A stretch of DNA of 41,266 nt from Dipodascopsis uninucleata var. uninucleata (taxonomy: Eukaryota; Ascomycota; Lipomycetes; Lipomycetales; Lipomycetaceae), in the NCBI GenBank assembly GCA_030568195.1, contig JAJLTO010000023.1, positions 1 to 41,266 of the forward strand, in the 5' to 3' direction. Of this stretch, positions 30,961 to 41,266 are shown piece after piece. Position 1 is the first letter of the stretch; each line of letters begins with the position of its first letter. The notes below the pieces were generated by a model. The model made no database searches and was not told the origin of the DNA. It worked only from the letters and a program-made list of their open reading frames with translations. The translations under genes and the position numbers were made by a program.

Positions 30961-33167
30961 ATGACAGCTACAAAGCCTGAACCGTTACCTGTGACACTTC
31001 TCTCTGGATTCCTAGTAAGTTCTACCTATAATATATCCTATCAGAGATTTCATCGCTGACACTCAGATTATAGGGAAGTGGTAAAACAACACTGTTAGAA
31101 CACATCCTTAAATCAGATCATGGTCTAAAGATTGCAGTCATCATCAATGACATGGCTTCGTAAGTAGTTATATACCACAAGTTGCTTCGCGTATATTATT
31201 AAGGTTGGGGGATAAAAGCTAATTTTCCTTCTTTCAGACTGAACATCGATGCCTCCCTTATAGCTAATCATAAGGTAGTATCTACTCAAGAAAAATTGAT
31301 CCAGCTACAGAATGGCTGTATTTGCTGTACACTTCGAGGCGATTTGCTCTCAGAACTTGCATCTTTGGCAAAATCAAACCTGTTCCACTATGTCATCATT
31401 GAGAGCACTGGAATTAGTGAGCCCATGCAGGTCGCAGAAACATTTACCACAGAATTCTCGCAGGCAATGATTGAAGATTACCCAGCTATCGAGCAGGATA
31501 GCACCGTAGATATAGAAGACAAAAAAATCCTAAAAGACATAGTGGACATGGGTGGCCTGCAAAGCCTCGCCAAACTAGACACCACTGTCACTGTGGTTGA
31601 CGCCTTCAACTTTTTCGCAGAACTGGATTCCATTGAATTTCTTCAGGATAGACAAAAGAACGGCGAAATTGTCCCCAACGATGATGAACGATCTATTGCG
31701 GATCTTATGATAGACCAATTGGAATTTGCCGATGTTATTATCGTGAATAAGATCGACATGGTCGACAGTAAAGTGATAGGTAGAATTCGCAATATTGTCA
31801 CCAGCTTGAACAAAAAGGCAAAGATCATTTTGTCTAAATATTCCAAGATCGATGTCAAGGAAATCATCAACACAAATTCTTTTGACTTTGAAGTCGCATC
31901 CACCAGTGCAGGCTGGCTACAGTCTCTCAACGAGATGACGAAACGTGAAGGCATGGGAAAACCAAATTCGGGTGCTAGACTTGCACCAAAACCAGAAACT
32001 GAAGAATATGGTATAAACAATTTTGTCTATCAACGGCGACGCCCATTCCATCCAAAACGGCTTTATAAGTTGATTTATGACAAGTTTGTCGTAATGCAAT
32101 ATCAAGTCAACGAAGAAGAAGACGGTGAAGATGACGATGGCGATGACGATGACGATGACGACAACGTTGGTTCAGACAAGAGTGATGATATCAGCGAACA
32201 GGCATCTAAAAAGCTCCGAATGACTCCTGATACAGACGATGAGGACAATAATGATTTTACCAAGCAGGTGCCGCCCGAGCAGCTTATTCTCAATAAAAAG
32301 GCTTCTCCGGTATTTGGACCTCTGCTTCGCTCGAAAGGTTTTATTTGGCTGGCCAGCAGATCGCTCCAATATGGCGAATGGAGTCAGGCTGGTCCTATGT
32401 TAACTATCCAAGGAGGCAGTTTGTGGTTTTGCGAAATGGATGACTCTGCTTGGCCCGAGGATCCTGACGTTATCCGTCATATAAAGTCGGACTTTGAAGG
32501 CAGATGGGGCGACAGAAGACAGGAGTTGGTGTTTATTGGAGAACACATCGACGTTGCAGGGCTCGAAAAATGTTTTGATAGCTGCCTCCTAACAGATGCT
32601 GAAATGAAGCAGTGGAAAAGCGTGATGCAGAATCGACATTACGACAGCTTGACGAAAGAAGACAAACTTTCTGAGCTTTTTGAAGATGGATTTGAGGACT
32701 GGCCACTTTTCCAGGACGACGAGGATGACGAGGATGACGAGGAAAAAGAACAAAACGAAGAAGTAACGCAGCGGAAAGAGAACAAAGGCGACAAGGGAAT
32801 GAACAGCTCTTTGCCTCCTAAAAAAATTAATTCCAAAGATGTACAAGTTACAGAGATTGACTCAAATAGTCGAATTTTCAAGTCCGCAAACGAACGCAAT
32901 TCAACTGACATCAACGACAGAGGTAGACGATTAACCTCTTCGAAAACTGGAAACTCCAAACCGTCAAAGGCTAGTCCAAGGAATTCTTCTGTCAAGAGCG
33001 ATGATTCATCTAAAGCAAGTTCCAAATCTAAAGCTACATCTTCAAATGGGCACGTACATGGGCATGGTCATCATCATCATGGAAGCAAGACTCATCATAA
33101 TCATGGCCATAACCATAAGGACCATCACGTTGTACAAAAGCGCAGCCGTTCTTCCGTGAGAGTATGA
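30961..33167 (+). CDS. CobW/COG0523 GTPase, putative metallochaperone
   Basis: G3E-family GTPase of the CobW/COG0523 group, 689 aa, known for delivering metals such as zinc to client proteins. Exons 30961-31014, 31074-31159, 31238-33167. Walker A GSGKTT is at residues 19-24, and intron 1 (59 nt) lies exactly before its first Gly. The metal site GCICC is at 73-77, the switch region ESTGISEP near 102, and NKID at 217-220. The CobW C-terminal domain follows (VFGPLLRSKGFIWLASR, WGDRRQELVFIGEH). Two low-complexity insertions are notable: an Asp/Glu tract near 339-360 that interrupts the C-terminal domain, and a second acidic tract near 540. The last 60 residues are Ser/Lys-rich and then His-rich (about 651-677), a likely metal-binding tail. 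It is longer than the yeast Zng1 type of about 430 aa. Confidence 0.93.
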
Positions 33168-33524
33168 TTTCCATACAATGCAAATCGGAAAATACCTGCC
33201 TTAATTCAGATATAGATAAAAAAAAGGTACCAGTATAGTTCTTTAGAAACGTCTTACAACTGAAATTGATGTGGTGTATGACGTAAAAAGCATGTGATAT
33301 TTACATTCAGTTTATTATTATACAAGTAGTTTATTTGTAGTTGACATAACGTTATTTTCAAAGCGTGTGTATTTGATAAACCAGTCCACACTAGCACAAA
33401 ATCATAGAACTTCCTTAGTCTTTAGATAAAAGTTATATTGAAAAGAAGAACGGTCAAAAAAGCAGGTAAAAATAAAAGCAATAGTAATATCCAAGCAAAA
33501 AAAAAAAGAAAAATCCTAGAATAA
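33168..33524. terminator. Convergent 3' region of CobW and OPT 2
   Basis: AT-rich 357-bp stretch between two converging genes; only 3' end signals are expected. No other feature seen. Confidence 0.4.
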
Positions 33525-36193
33525 TTAGTTGTGGGTGGGGAACTGTCCCTTTTCATAACCAAAATAACCTCTCTCTGGTAGGTCGTAAAGTGTCTGTCGA
33601 CCAACACCACCATCAATACCACTATATGGCACATTATTACCCCACCAGCTAACATTAACAGGCTTATACTCGACCGCAAAGAATATAATTACAGCAGATA
33701 ATACAACGCCGGCAGAAAACGCAGAAGATAATACATATGCATACTTCTGCCACCAAGCAAGGAATCGCCTTCTCAAAAAGTAGTTAAACATAAAATTGAC
33801 ATAGAGACCTGCAGTCCAGTAGGCCAAGTTCCATGGTGTATAGTACTGCATGCCAAAGAACAAGGAGTTGGGATTGATAATTCTCAACTTTGGAATGAAC
33901 TTCACTACGATAAACCAAAAGATAGCAAACAAAAAGCCGAACAAGAAACCCCATCTGAACATGGGATAGATGGTGTCGAAAATAATCTTAGGTCCAATAA
34001 TACCATACATAACAGTATCAGTAAAGATCATATTGACACCAGCACAAGTGAACTTCTCAGTATTGTCAGGAGAGCAGAGATCAGTGATGTTACTCAACTG
34101 CCAATTGACAATACCAATAGCCACAAGAACTTGGAAAAATGTAGCAATGTTCTGAGCTCTGAAAGTTGCGCGTGGTGGAATACGAGCATAGTGACTGATC
34201 TTTTGGTTACTAGCAAAAGTATCAGCCTGTTGACCAATATTGGCTCCAAACATTTTCAGAATAAGATTGGCGACACCATTTCCTGGAAACAAATAACCTG
34301 CAATGATCTCTGGCAACATCCAAATACCAACTTGGAAACCATTGACACCCTGGATAATACCCAATGGGGGTAGACAGACAGCATCAGCCAAAGCAACAAT
34401 TACCAAACTCCATACTGGAGTGTTAGTGGGATAGATCGACAAAGAAATAGCTGCAAGAACAAAGGAGATAATCGTGATAGCCAAATACCACAAATCAGGA
34501 ACCTCTTTGTATTTGCTCATTGAGCGCATGAAAGGATCATATTTATGCGCTGTGATCTTTGTCTTTGGATGTCTAATAGCAAACCAGAAATCCTTAGTGG
34601 CATCCCACAATGTACGCCACTCCTCGAACACAGGATAAAGCAGAGAAAGGGGAACAGCAAGCCATGAAGATCCATATACAAGGAGATAACCAGCAGAATA
34701 GTATGGCGGCGAATACTTTTGATATTTTTCGTTATCAAGAAGGCCATTAGTTAAAATCTTGCTGATGTTATACTCTTGATTGGTGTTGTCCAAAGCACCA
34801 TTGTGGTTAATATCCATGTATGCACTCCAGTAAATATTCTTAAAGTAGAAAATGCAAACCAAAACGGTTCCAATAGCAGCTCCAATATACTGTTGCAAGT
34901 AAGAGAAGAATGGAACAGAAACAACATTCTAATAGAAGATCGTTAATAATCTTATTTTTTTTTTTAAAAAAAAAAAAACCAGTAAAAAAAATAGGACATA
35001 ATAGATATCCATAAAAAAATACTTACGCTGTAAACGTTGTTTGCAATGTTCCAGTCAAAAGATGGAATGGGATTGACTCCAAGTCCAAGAGTAGAGCCTG
35101 TTACAGCTGCTAGATTGTGGTTGTTTGGAGCAATCCATGTCATCCAATTGAATACACTCAGTGCCTGAAACAAATAACCGGGAAGCCAATAGTAAATAAC
35201 CATTCCAACGAAAGCATAGACGAATAGTCTATATCGTGTAATAGACCATCCATTGATGACTTCGCCCTTCTGGTTCTTCTGAACCAATGCTCGATTCAGG
35301 GCGAGAGTTGGCAGAGTTGTTGGCCACATCTGTTTAATTGGATAAATGACAAATCGTCGCATAACACCAGCCATTCCCAAACCAAAGAACTGAGATGAAA
35401 AACACATAAGGAACTGGTAACCAACGCTAATATAGTCGTTATTATAAAATTGAGGCAGCTTTTGCGAAAAAATATTGTACTGAGTAAAGTAAGCTCCAGC
35501 AATAGTAACAGACACCATCATAGTAGAAGTAACCTGTTCTTTGTATGTCCATGGACCGGGATTGAGATTGAACTTCCATTTTCCAATACCAATGCTCTTC
35601 TTAGGCAGAATCAACTCCATAATTCGTCCAGACGGATAAACAAAAATTTGCACAGCAGCAGCAGACAACTGAATATTTGGGAATCGAGGGTAGAAAAAAG
35701 TGTTCACACCAGTACCAATGATAGTCCAAATGATACCAACCAAATACATGCGGAATGTTTCGACAGCTTCATTTTCATCATCTTCAATATCAGTAACAGC
35801 TCGAACCTCTGCATATGGCGAAAAGTGTGCAATAAGACAAGCTTCAATTTTCAAGTCGTACTCATAAGTGTCTTTATCGGTTCCGTACACCTCATAACCT
35901 TGACTCAAGAGCTTGAGTCTCTTCATCAGCTCCTTGGGAAAGTTATTGTCAAACTCATGGAAATCAAGAGCATAATCAACAATATCTAACGATTCCTCAA
36001 CGCTGATTTCAACAATCTTATCAATAATCTTCAAGACATCCTGTTTAGTGACCGTGAGACCGCGTCCAACATCCGAATCTTCCAATCTATCGAGAATCTT
36101 CCCCTTCACAGAGGAGTTATCGGTGAGATCGTCCGACTGAAGCTCGAAGGACGAGACTCCCACGGCCTTCTCTTTCTCGTATGTGGGTTCCAT
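33525..36193 (-). CDS. OPT-family oligopeptide transporter 2
   Basis: Second PF03169 transporter, 856 aa in my model. Exons 36193-35027 and 34928-33525; the 98-nt intron has donor gtaagt, branch ttaac and acceptor attag, and joins NNVYS to NVVSVPFFSY. SPYAEVRAV is at 125-133, NPGPWTYKEQ at 211-220, YPTNTPVWSLV and RIPPRATFRAQ in the second half, and the C-terminal WWQKYAYVLSSAFSAG and SWWGN blocks all line up with OPT 1. The acidic N-terminus is shorter than in OPT 1. The intron contains long homopolymer A and T stretches. No break is seen, so it should be functional. Which peptides each OPT carries cannot be read from sequence. Confidence 0.94.
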
Positions 36194-37082
36194 AGTGTTG
36201 AGCAGTTAAGCGCACTATACAGTCCACAACTAATAAAAGCCGGTTTTCTTTGCTGACTGAATAACAAAGTCTGCTCTTTTTTGTATATTGTAGCTTTCAC
36301 CGATGCTAGCTATCAACAAGCCTGAAAGACAGAATTTCACAAAGGAGAAGTAGATCCAATATATATATAGCTGTCAAGCGGTGAAGGTCTTAGCCTTATC
36401 TGACACTACGGTTCCAAGTGTGTAGCTAGGCAATTTCATATTTAGCCAATTTTTTTCGGGACACTAGATTGATCGCCAGTAGGTTCTACCTTGCCGTAAG
36501 CCAATTGATGTCGCTTACAATTATCAGTGCGTGAGAATAGCATGAGCACAATTTGTGTCTCTCATCTGATCTGAAGGTTCGACGCCAGGCCGAAACATCT
36601 CAACATTTTCACACTATCTGTACCCACAATTCACAGTTTTGAATATAGCAGCTTAATGAGCACGAGCTCTGAATCTTATCGCTCGGTTTGTCATCTTAGA
36701 GACATGAGAAGTCTCTCTCCAGAGAGCTGAGAGCCATTAATGAAACTGCCGCCAGTGAAATAAGATTTGGCTCGGACCACGGAAGAGTGTTTTAGTACCT
36801 CGTCTCTAATTACAGTTTGCACCGCAACCCAGAAAGTCAGAAGAGCTTATCGAAGCTTGTCAAAACTTTGGTCAACGTCATGATTACCTTAGTAAAGAAG
36901 CGGCTATCCTTCTTTTCCCTCTCGAATTAGCCAACTTAACTTATCTAGACCGTCCTAGCTCGGCCTCCAACATATTTACGTATTATAGCCATTCTATATA
37001 ATAACGTGTGCTTTAAATACAGTGCATTCCGCATTCATGAAAGAGAGAACATAGCCTTTTAAAGTTATTGATATCTTAGAGG

Positions 37083-37108
37083 ACCTGGCTGTTGTCCTGC
37101 AGCCAGGT
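37083..37108. repeat. Inverted repeat, 9-bp stem
   Basis: ACCTGGCTG and CAGCCAGGT separated by 8 bases form a perfect stem-loop in a non-coding stretch. Confidence 0.7.
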
Positions 37109-37223
37109 TCCCACCCCAGAGCGCCTAGCTGGACTTTTAGGCATCTAAATGCGATGCCGAACGCCTCCTGTTACAGACAAGGCCTAGTCGCAGACCAACA
37201 TGGACCTATAAGCCCAAAATAAT

Positions 37224-37496
37224 CTAAAATAGTACTGAAAAGCTTAGGAAAGCTTGTCCTAACGGCAAAGTATCTCTGACGTTAAAAGCTTTCCCATGCA
37301 CTCGATGCAAAAATTCATTGTTCTTATCTGTCCTGAAGGTTTTATCGCACTTATCGTAAATGCCTCCGTCTAAGTCTAGGTTGCAATTCTCGACGCGTTT
37401 GCATGCATCTGTTTCATTTTGCCATATTATTCTGTATCTGCCTACTTTAGTATTAGGCATCACCATGTTCACTGTATATAGTAATTTTTTCCACAA
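37224..37496 (-). pseudogene. Possible C2H2-like zinc finger fragment
   Basis: A 90-codon open minus-strand frame with ACKRVENC and, further on, YDKCDKTFRTDKNNEFLHRVH, which looks like one degenerate C2H2 finger. About 100 bp upstream on the same strand (37640-37775) another frame reads GACRYCRDPN...VHRLFRAH, again CX2C followed by two His. Neither frame has an intact start or a known family. They may be remnants of one zinc-finger gene or of a transposase with a finger domain; chance is not excluded. Confidence 0.22.
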
Positions 37497-40254
37497 GAAA
37501 GCCCGCTATTTTTTGTGTCAACAGGACAGTAACATGCAAGTATGTGCTGTTTGTTGTAAGTATATGGATTCTCTATAATTCTTCTTTAGCTCAGCTTATA
37601 TTCGTCCCCTTTTTCAAGCTCTTCCCAGCTCTTGCTTCAAATAATGTGAGCACGAAACAGTCTATGGACGATTGTAACTTTTCGTACATTCGGGTCTCTA
37701 CAGTACCTACAAGCACCATCTCGCAGTTCTGCCACTCTCTGCCTGCCACTACTTATAGAGTATTGGCTATGGTCACTGCTCTGCACTGACCGTATCTAAA
37801 AGCATAGACCATAATGCTAATTAGAGTAGTAAAATAACTGCCTGAGTTTATCCTTGAATGGGCTAGTAGGATACATCCAAAAACCATACGCCGTCATGAC
37901 ATGCCTCTACTGGGCGCCATCTGCGATGATTTGTCTCTCAGTAGCAGACTAAAGGGATAACAAAAATACACTAAAACTATCTGAACTGAAACTGCCTCCA
38001 TTGCTTGTCTACTCAGTCAAGATTTAGGATCAAGACTGGCTAAGCTTTTATTGGACCTATTTGGTATGACTATCGGCACTAAGATCAAACTAAACTCGTA
38101 TCTTATACTGCTAGCCCTCTTGAAGCAGATTCAAGTCAACTCCTCTCTTGAAGCTAGTATTTTTTTTTACTTTTATGCATTCCTTTTTCTTACCATTGTT
38201 AGCATAGCAGCTAAAGCAGCTTTTATCGCAAGGGACATGATTTCCAGACGAACCTCTCACGTCCTTGATAGGACTTTTAATGAGGGCACAACCACAATAA
38301 ACTGATCCAGGCTATTCTACTTATTCTGTCATCTCTAAAGCCTCGCCACTTTTTCTTTTTCTTAGCGGCAAGAGAAAATTGTTTAGCTGGTAACCAGAGC
38401 TATCGGAACATAAAATATGAGCGAATAATCACCAGAATCATACTTAGCTCAAGTACATAACAGCCTATCATGTGCTCGTAGCCGACTGTTAGAGGCATTT
38501 AGTTTTTACAGTCGTATGTTCATGCTCTGCAGTCCATTTTCATATGTGCACATCTACGCACATATGCTTTCCAGTGTACTCATTAGGGTCGTAAATATAT
38601 ATATATATATAAAAGAAAGAGCAAAAAAAAAGAACACGAGAGAAAAGAACATCGTGTAATTGTTGACGCTTCTCCCTTGTAAAACAGGACTCAGGATAAT
38701 GCCGCTGCTATTCATATGACTACTCTGTTTGACGTGTCGCATATTATGTTCCGTCGCGATTCAGTCATGGCAGTGACGTTGACTTGAACTGCGTGCACCG
38801 CAGATATATAGGACAATAAGTATTTGTACGCTTTCTTGATATTCCGCGAGTAACTTTGCTCCGCAGAAGCTATCTGCCGTGGGCTGCTCTTGGCAACCTG
38901 ATATACCCGAACTGCGTATTCGCTTCGTTCTGACTAGTTCTATTGGTAGTGTATCTTATGAAATGCAGCTTCAGTGACTGGACATTTCTTTTTGCTCTGC
39001 TTCGAGAAGTGTGGCCATTTATAGTCTTGCTTGATGCATCTATTGCTTTAGTGCCTGAAGCGCTCCTCTCTCAGCTGAATCACGGACGAAATGCTTCCTT
39101 CCCGTTAAAGCTTGCGCTGTAAAAACCTGTTGCTGGCAGGCCTTTGTTACATGCATACTCATTCCGCAGCATATTGAACATACTCATTCTGCAGCACATT
39201 GAATTTTTATTCTATTAAAGTACCAAATCGTAGCGTGCAATGCCGGCCATGAGAATGTGTCGTGATAATGTATGTATAAATGATAATCGCGCAAGAGCTA
39301 CAGAAATGATACTACAGGCCCATTTTATCATCAATCTACGAATAGCTTGAGCATACTAAGCTGGCGCTCAAGAACTGTTATAGGCAAGACATGCCTGCCA
39401 GTAATGCCACTTCATGTAGAATATATCCACTTGACAATACCTCCTAAGCTCTGGTATAAATTTGTCGTGAAATAATCTGCTCGAGGTTACTTCATCGAGA
39501 TCACTATGTATGTGGCTAGTATCCCATATTATTCTATGCTGTTTAGATAGCTATCCACAGAATCAATAAACAGTAGTGGCTCTCTATTGTGCTTTTCTAC
39601 TATTATATAGAAATTACAGCTATCGCTTTAATTATTTGTCTACGGCATTAATCTACTGCTATCTCGATCGCCAAGCTGGCCCTCCAGTCGCAAGCTTATA
39701 TGCTCGTCGTCAAATAGCGGCTCCATCAGAGAATACTCCTGTAAATGTTTGCAGCCACGTTAATCTCGACGTGGAAGCAGCTATCTCGCTTTAGAACTGC
39801 TGATGGAAGGGCAGTTGTATTAGCTCAATCACCTGGGCGATATATAATGACGAGGCTCTCAACCTGGTCTTTAGTTGTAAGTGCAACAGCCTCGCCACCA
39901 GCACGCTATATCCTTACATCATAAATAGCTTTGAATGAAATATACGGTCTAGAATACAAGATATAGGGCACTTTTCCTTGTCTGCTCCCACAAATCAATA
40001 TAGCCATGTAGAGCTTGTTGTCTCAGGCGCTGCTACGACCAGAATATTTAAGCAGCAGACACCAATATCATCATAGCCGACCCTCATCGGACCTTTCTAC
40101 GATGATTTAAATCCCTCTCTCTTTTTACCTTCTAGCTCACTGTGACTAAAAGTCTGCAAGATTCCCTCATCTATCTATACAACTGCGCTCACTGTACTCT
40201 CGAGCTCTCTCTTCTCGAACAGCTCTCCAAATGCTCTCCGAAAGCCCACTACAA

Positions 40255-40289
40255 ACCCTTGTCCACGGACTTAAGTCCGTGGACAGGGT
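40255..40289. repeat. Perfect 26-bp palindrome with ACCC/GGGT flanks
   Basis: TGTCCACGGACTT is followed immediately by its reverse complement (40260-40285) with no spacer. Outside it ACCC and GGGT also pair if one T (40259) is bulged. It sits in non-coding DNA. Confidence 0.9.
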
Positions 40290-40884
40290 AAATAGCCATG
40301 CTTTCGCGTGGTAAGTTAAGCTTCAGGGCGCTGCCTAAATAAAATGACTTTCACGACTAAAGCAAACAAAGATCTGGGGAAGTCAAGAGAGAACAGCTGA
40401 GCAGCATGGATCTGATTTGCGGATTCGCCTTCAATGCTCTATAATCTAGCAGCTGTAAATGGCGCCATAGCCTCCCAGAAATACCAGCGATAATAAAATC
40501 TCGCGGATATCGGCTGCATGACGGATACCTGCCCTCCCTCTGATATGTAATCTATATATAAGCTACGCAAATGAACCCACAAATCACAGAAACCGCATAC
40601 TATTTTTCGCCAACATTCTTCTTGATCTGATCCGTCTCTTCGTCCAGACCTCGTGGCCTTATATACGACTATATCACAGCCTGGCAGTCACCCGCAATAC
40701 TCCGTCAATTCTGAGCGGTGCTCACTGTAGATATTGCAAAAGTCTGATTTCTTTCTATAGCAAATCCCACCACCGTTAACACAATTAGAGAAGAAAATTT
40801 ATATACAGAACAGCAGCAGAATAAAATAGAATACGTCTACTGCCTTTTTCTTATATCATCATAGCATAGTCAGATTGTCTCGCA

Positions 40885-40930
40885 AAAAAAGAAAAAAATA
40901 AAAAAAAAAAAAAAAGAGAGAGAGAGAAAA
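40885..40930. repeat. A-rich and (GA)n tract
   Basis: Runs of A with single G or T interruptions followed by about six GA units, within 60 bp of the start codon of the sugar porter; probably part of its core promoter or 5' leader. Confidence 0.75.
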
Positions 40931-40947
40931 GCAAACCGCTGCACCCT

Positions 40948-41266
40948 ATGGAGTTTGAAAAAGAAGCAACCAGCGAGCCTGCGGTACCTCACGCTGCAAC
41001 CATCGATAACAATAACACTTTGTCGGTGGCTGCTACAGGAATCCGCAGTAATTCAGGTTCACGATCACCAACCTTTCTGAAACTCAAGGGCCAGAACCTT
41101 GTATATGCTGTCACTGTAGGAAGCTCGGTCGGCTTTCTTCTCTTGGGATATGACCTGGGATATATGGGTGGCCTCACAACTTCAGACGAATTCTTAAAGG
41201 TGTTCAATTATCCAAGTGCGTCGCTCTTGGGCTTCATGGTCTCTGCATACGAAGTCGGCTGCCTTT
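40948..41266 (+). CDS. MFS sugar porter, N-terminal part (cut by window end)
   Basis: First 106 codons of a hexose-type MFS transporter. After a polar cytosolic N-terminus of about 50 residues comes the first helix with FLLLGYDLGYMGGLTTSDEF, matching the GFxLFGYDxGxMGG signature of fungal sugar porters (PF00083), then FNYPSASLLGFMVSAYEVGCL entering helix 2. No intron in the visible part. The start ATG follows the A/GA-rich tract. It belongs to a different subgroup from the transporter at 4153-6054, which lacks the GYDxG form. The substrate is probably a monosaccharide, not provable here. Confidence 0.88.
   Translation, partial: MEFEKEATSEPAVPHAATIDNNNTLSVAATGIRSNSGSRSPTFLKLKGQNLVYAVTVGSSVGFLLLGYDLGYMGGLTTSDEFLKVFNYPSASLLGFMVSAYEVGCL

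Larger units (their letters stand above)
36194..40947. other. Gene-poor, decayed region of 4.75 kb
   Basis: The first few hundred bases hold the OPT 2 promoter and the last few the sugar-porter promoter. In between I find no complete gene. Short coding-like fragments on the minus strand at 37224-37496 and 37590-37775 have Cys/His spacing like C2H2 fingers; a plus-strand 84-codon frame at 38051-38305 has no resemblance. A hairpin (37083-37108) and a strong palindrome (40255-40289) are present. Base composition is slightly GC-richer than other spacers, as expected of old coding or repeat sequence. Confidence 0.5.

Overview
This window is the left end of a chromosome from an ascomycete yeast. 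It opens with 13 perfect copies of a 10-bp telomeric unit (C-rich strand CTATGTAACC, G-rich strand GGTTACATAG). Most genes carry one to three short GT-AG introns of 59 to 98 nt with CTAAC-like branch points. Zn2Cys6 regulators, MFS sugar porters and OPT peptide transporters are typical fungal subtelomeric genes. The 10-nt telomere unit and the intron richness point (inference, low certainty) to an early-branching Saccharomycotina lineage near Yarrowia, Blastobotrys or Sugiyamaella rather than to Saccharomyces or Candida.

Layout. 1-130 telomere. 131-822 non-coding. 823-3952 Zn2Cys6 transcription factor (+). 4153-about 6054 MFS sugar-type transporter (-). 6470-7346 SDR 1 (-). 7763-8813 cyclase-family metal hydrolase (+). 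9086-9945 SDR 2 (-). 10425-12077 aldehyde dehydrogenase (+). 12839-14767 Baeyer-Villiger-type flavin monooxygenase (+). 15022-about 16274 decayed ACR3 arsenite efflux gene (-). 16763-18078 beta-lactamase/EstB-like esterase (-). 18905-21499 OPT transporter 1 (-). 21500-24470 gene-poor. 24471-25187 secreted, GPI-type, Cu-only superoxide dismutase-like protein (-). 25188-27881 gene-poor, with a 122-bp tandem repeat and a two-unit telomere-like relic. 27882-28727 DUF4188 protein (+). 28968-29972 SDR 3 (-). 29973-30960 intergenic, with an unassigned coding-like signal on the minus strand. 30961-33167 CobW/COG0523 GTPase (+). 33525-36193 OPT transporter 2 (-). 36194-40947 gene-poor, decayed. 40948-end start of another MFS sugar porter (+).

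How the genes may work together. From 0.8 to 18 kb the window holds a regulator, a transporter, two alcohol/ketone-type SDRs, a BVMO, two candidate ester/lactone/amide-cleaving hydrolases and a semialdehyde-type dehydrogenase. In order these match the logic alcohol -> ketone -> ester or lactone -> hydroxy acid -> semialdehyde -> acid, known from bacterial cyclohexanol and monoterpene catabolism. SDR 1/cyclase and SDR 2/aldehyde dehydrogenase are head-to-head pairs on shared promoters. I propose a subtelomeric catabolic cluster for an alicyclic or aryl ketone. The gene families are seen in the sequence; the pathway is inference.
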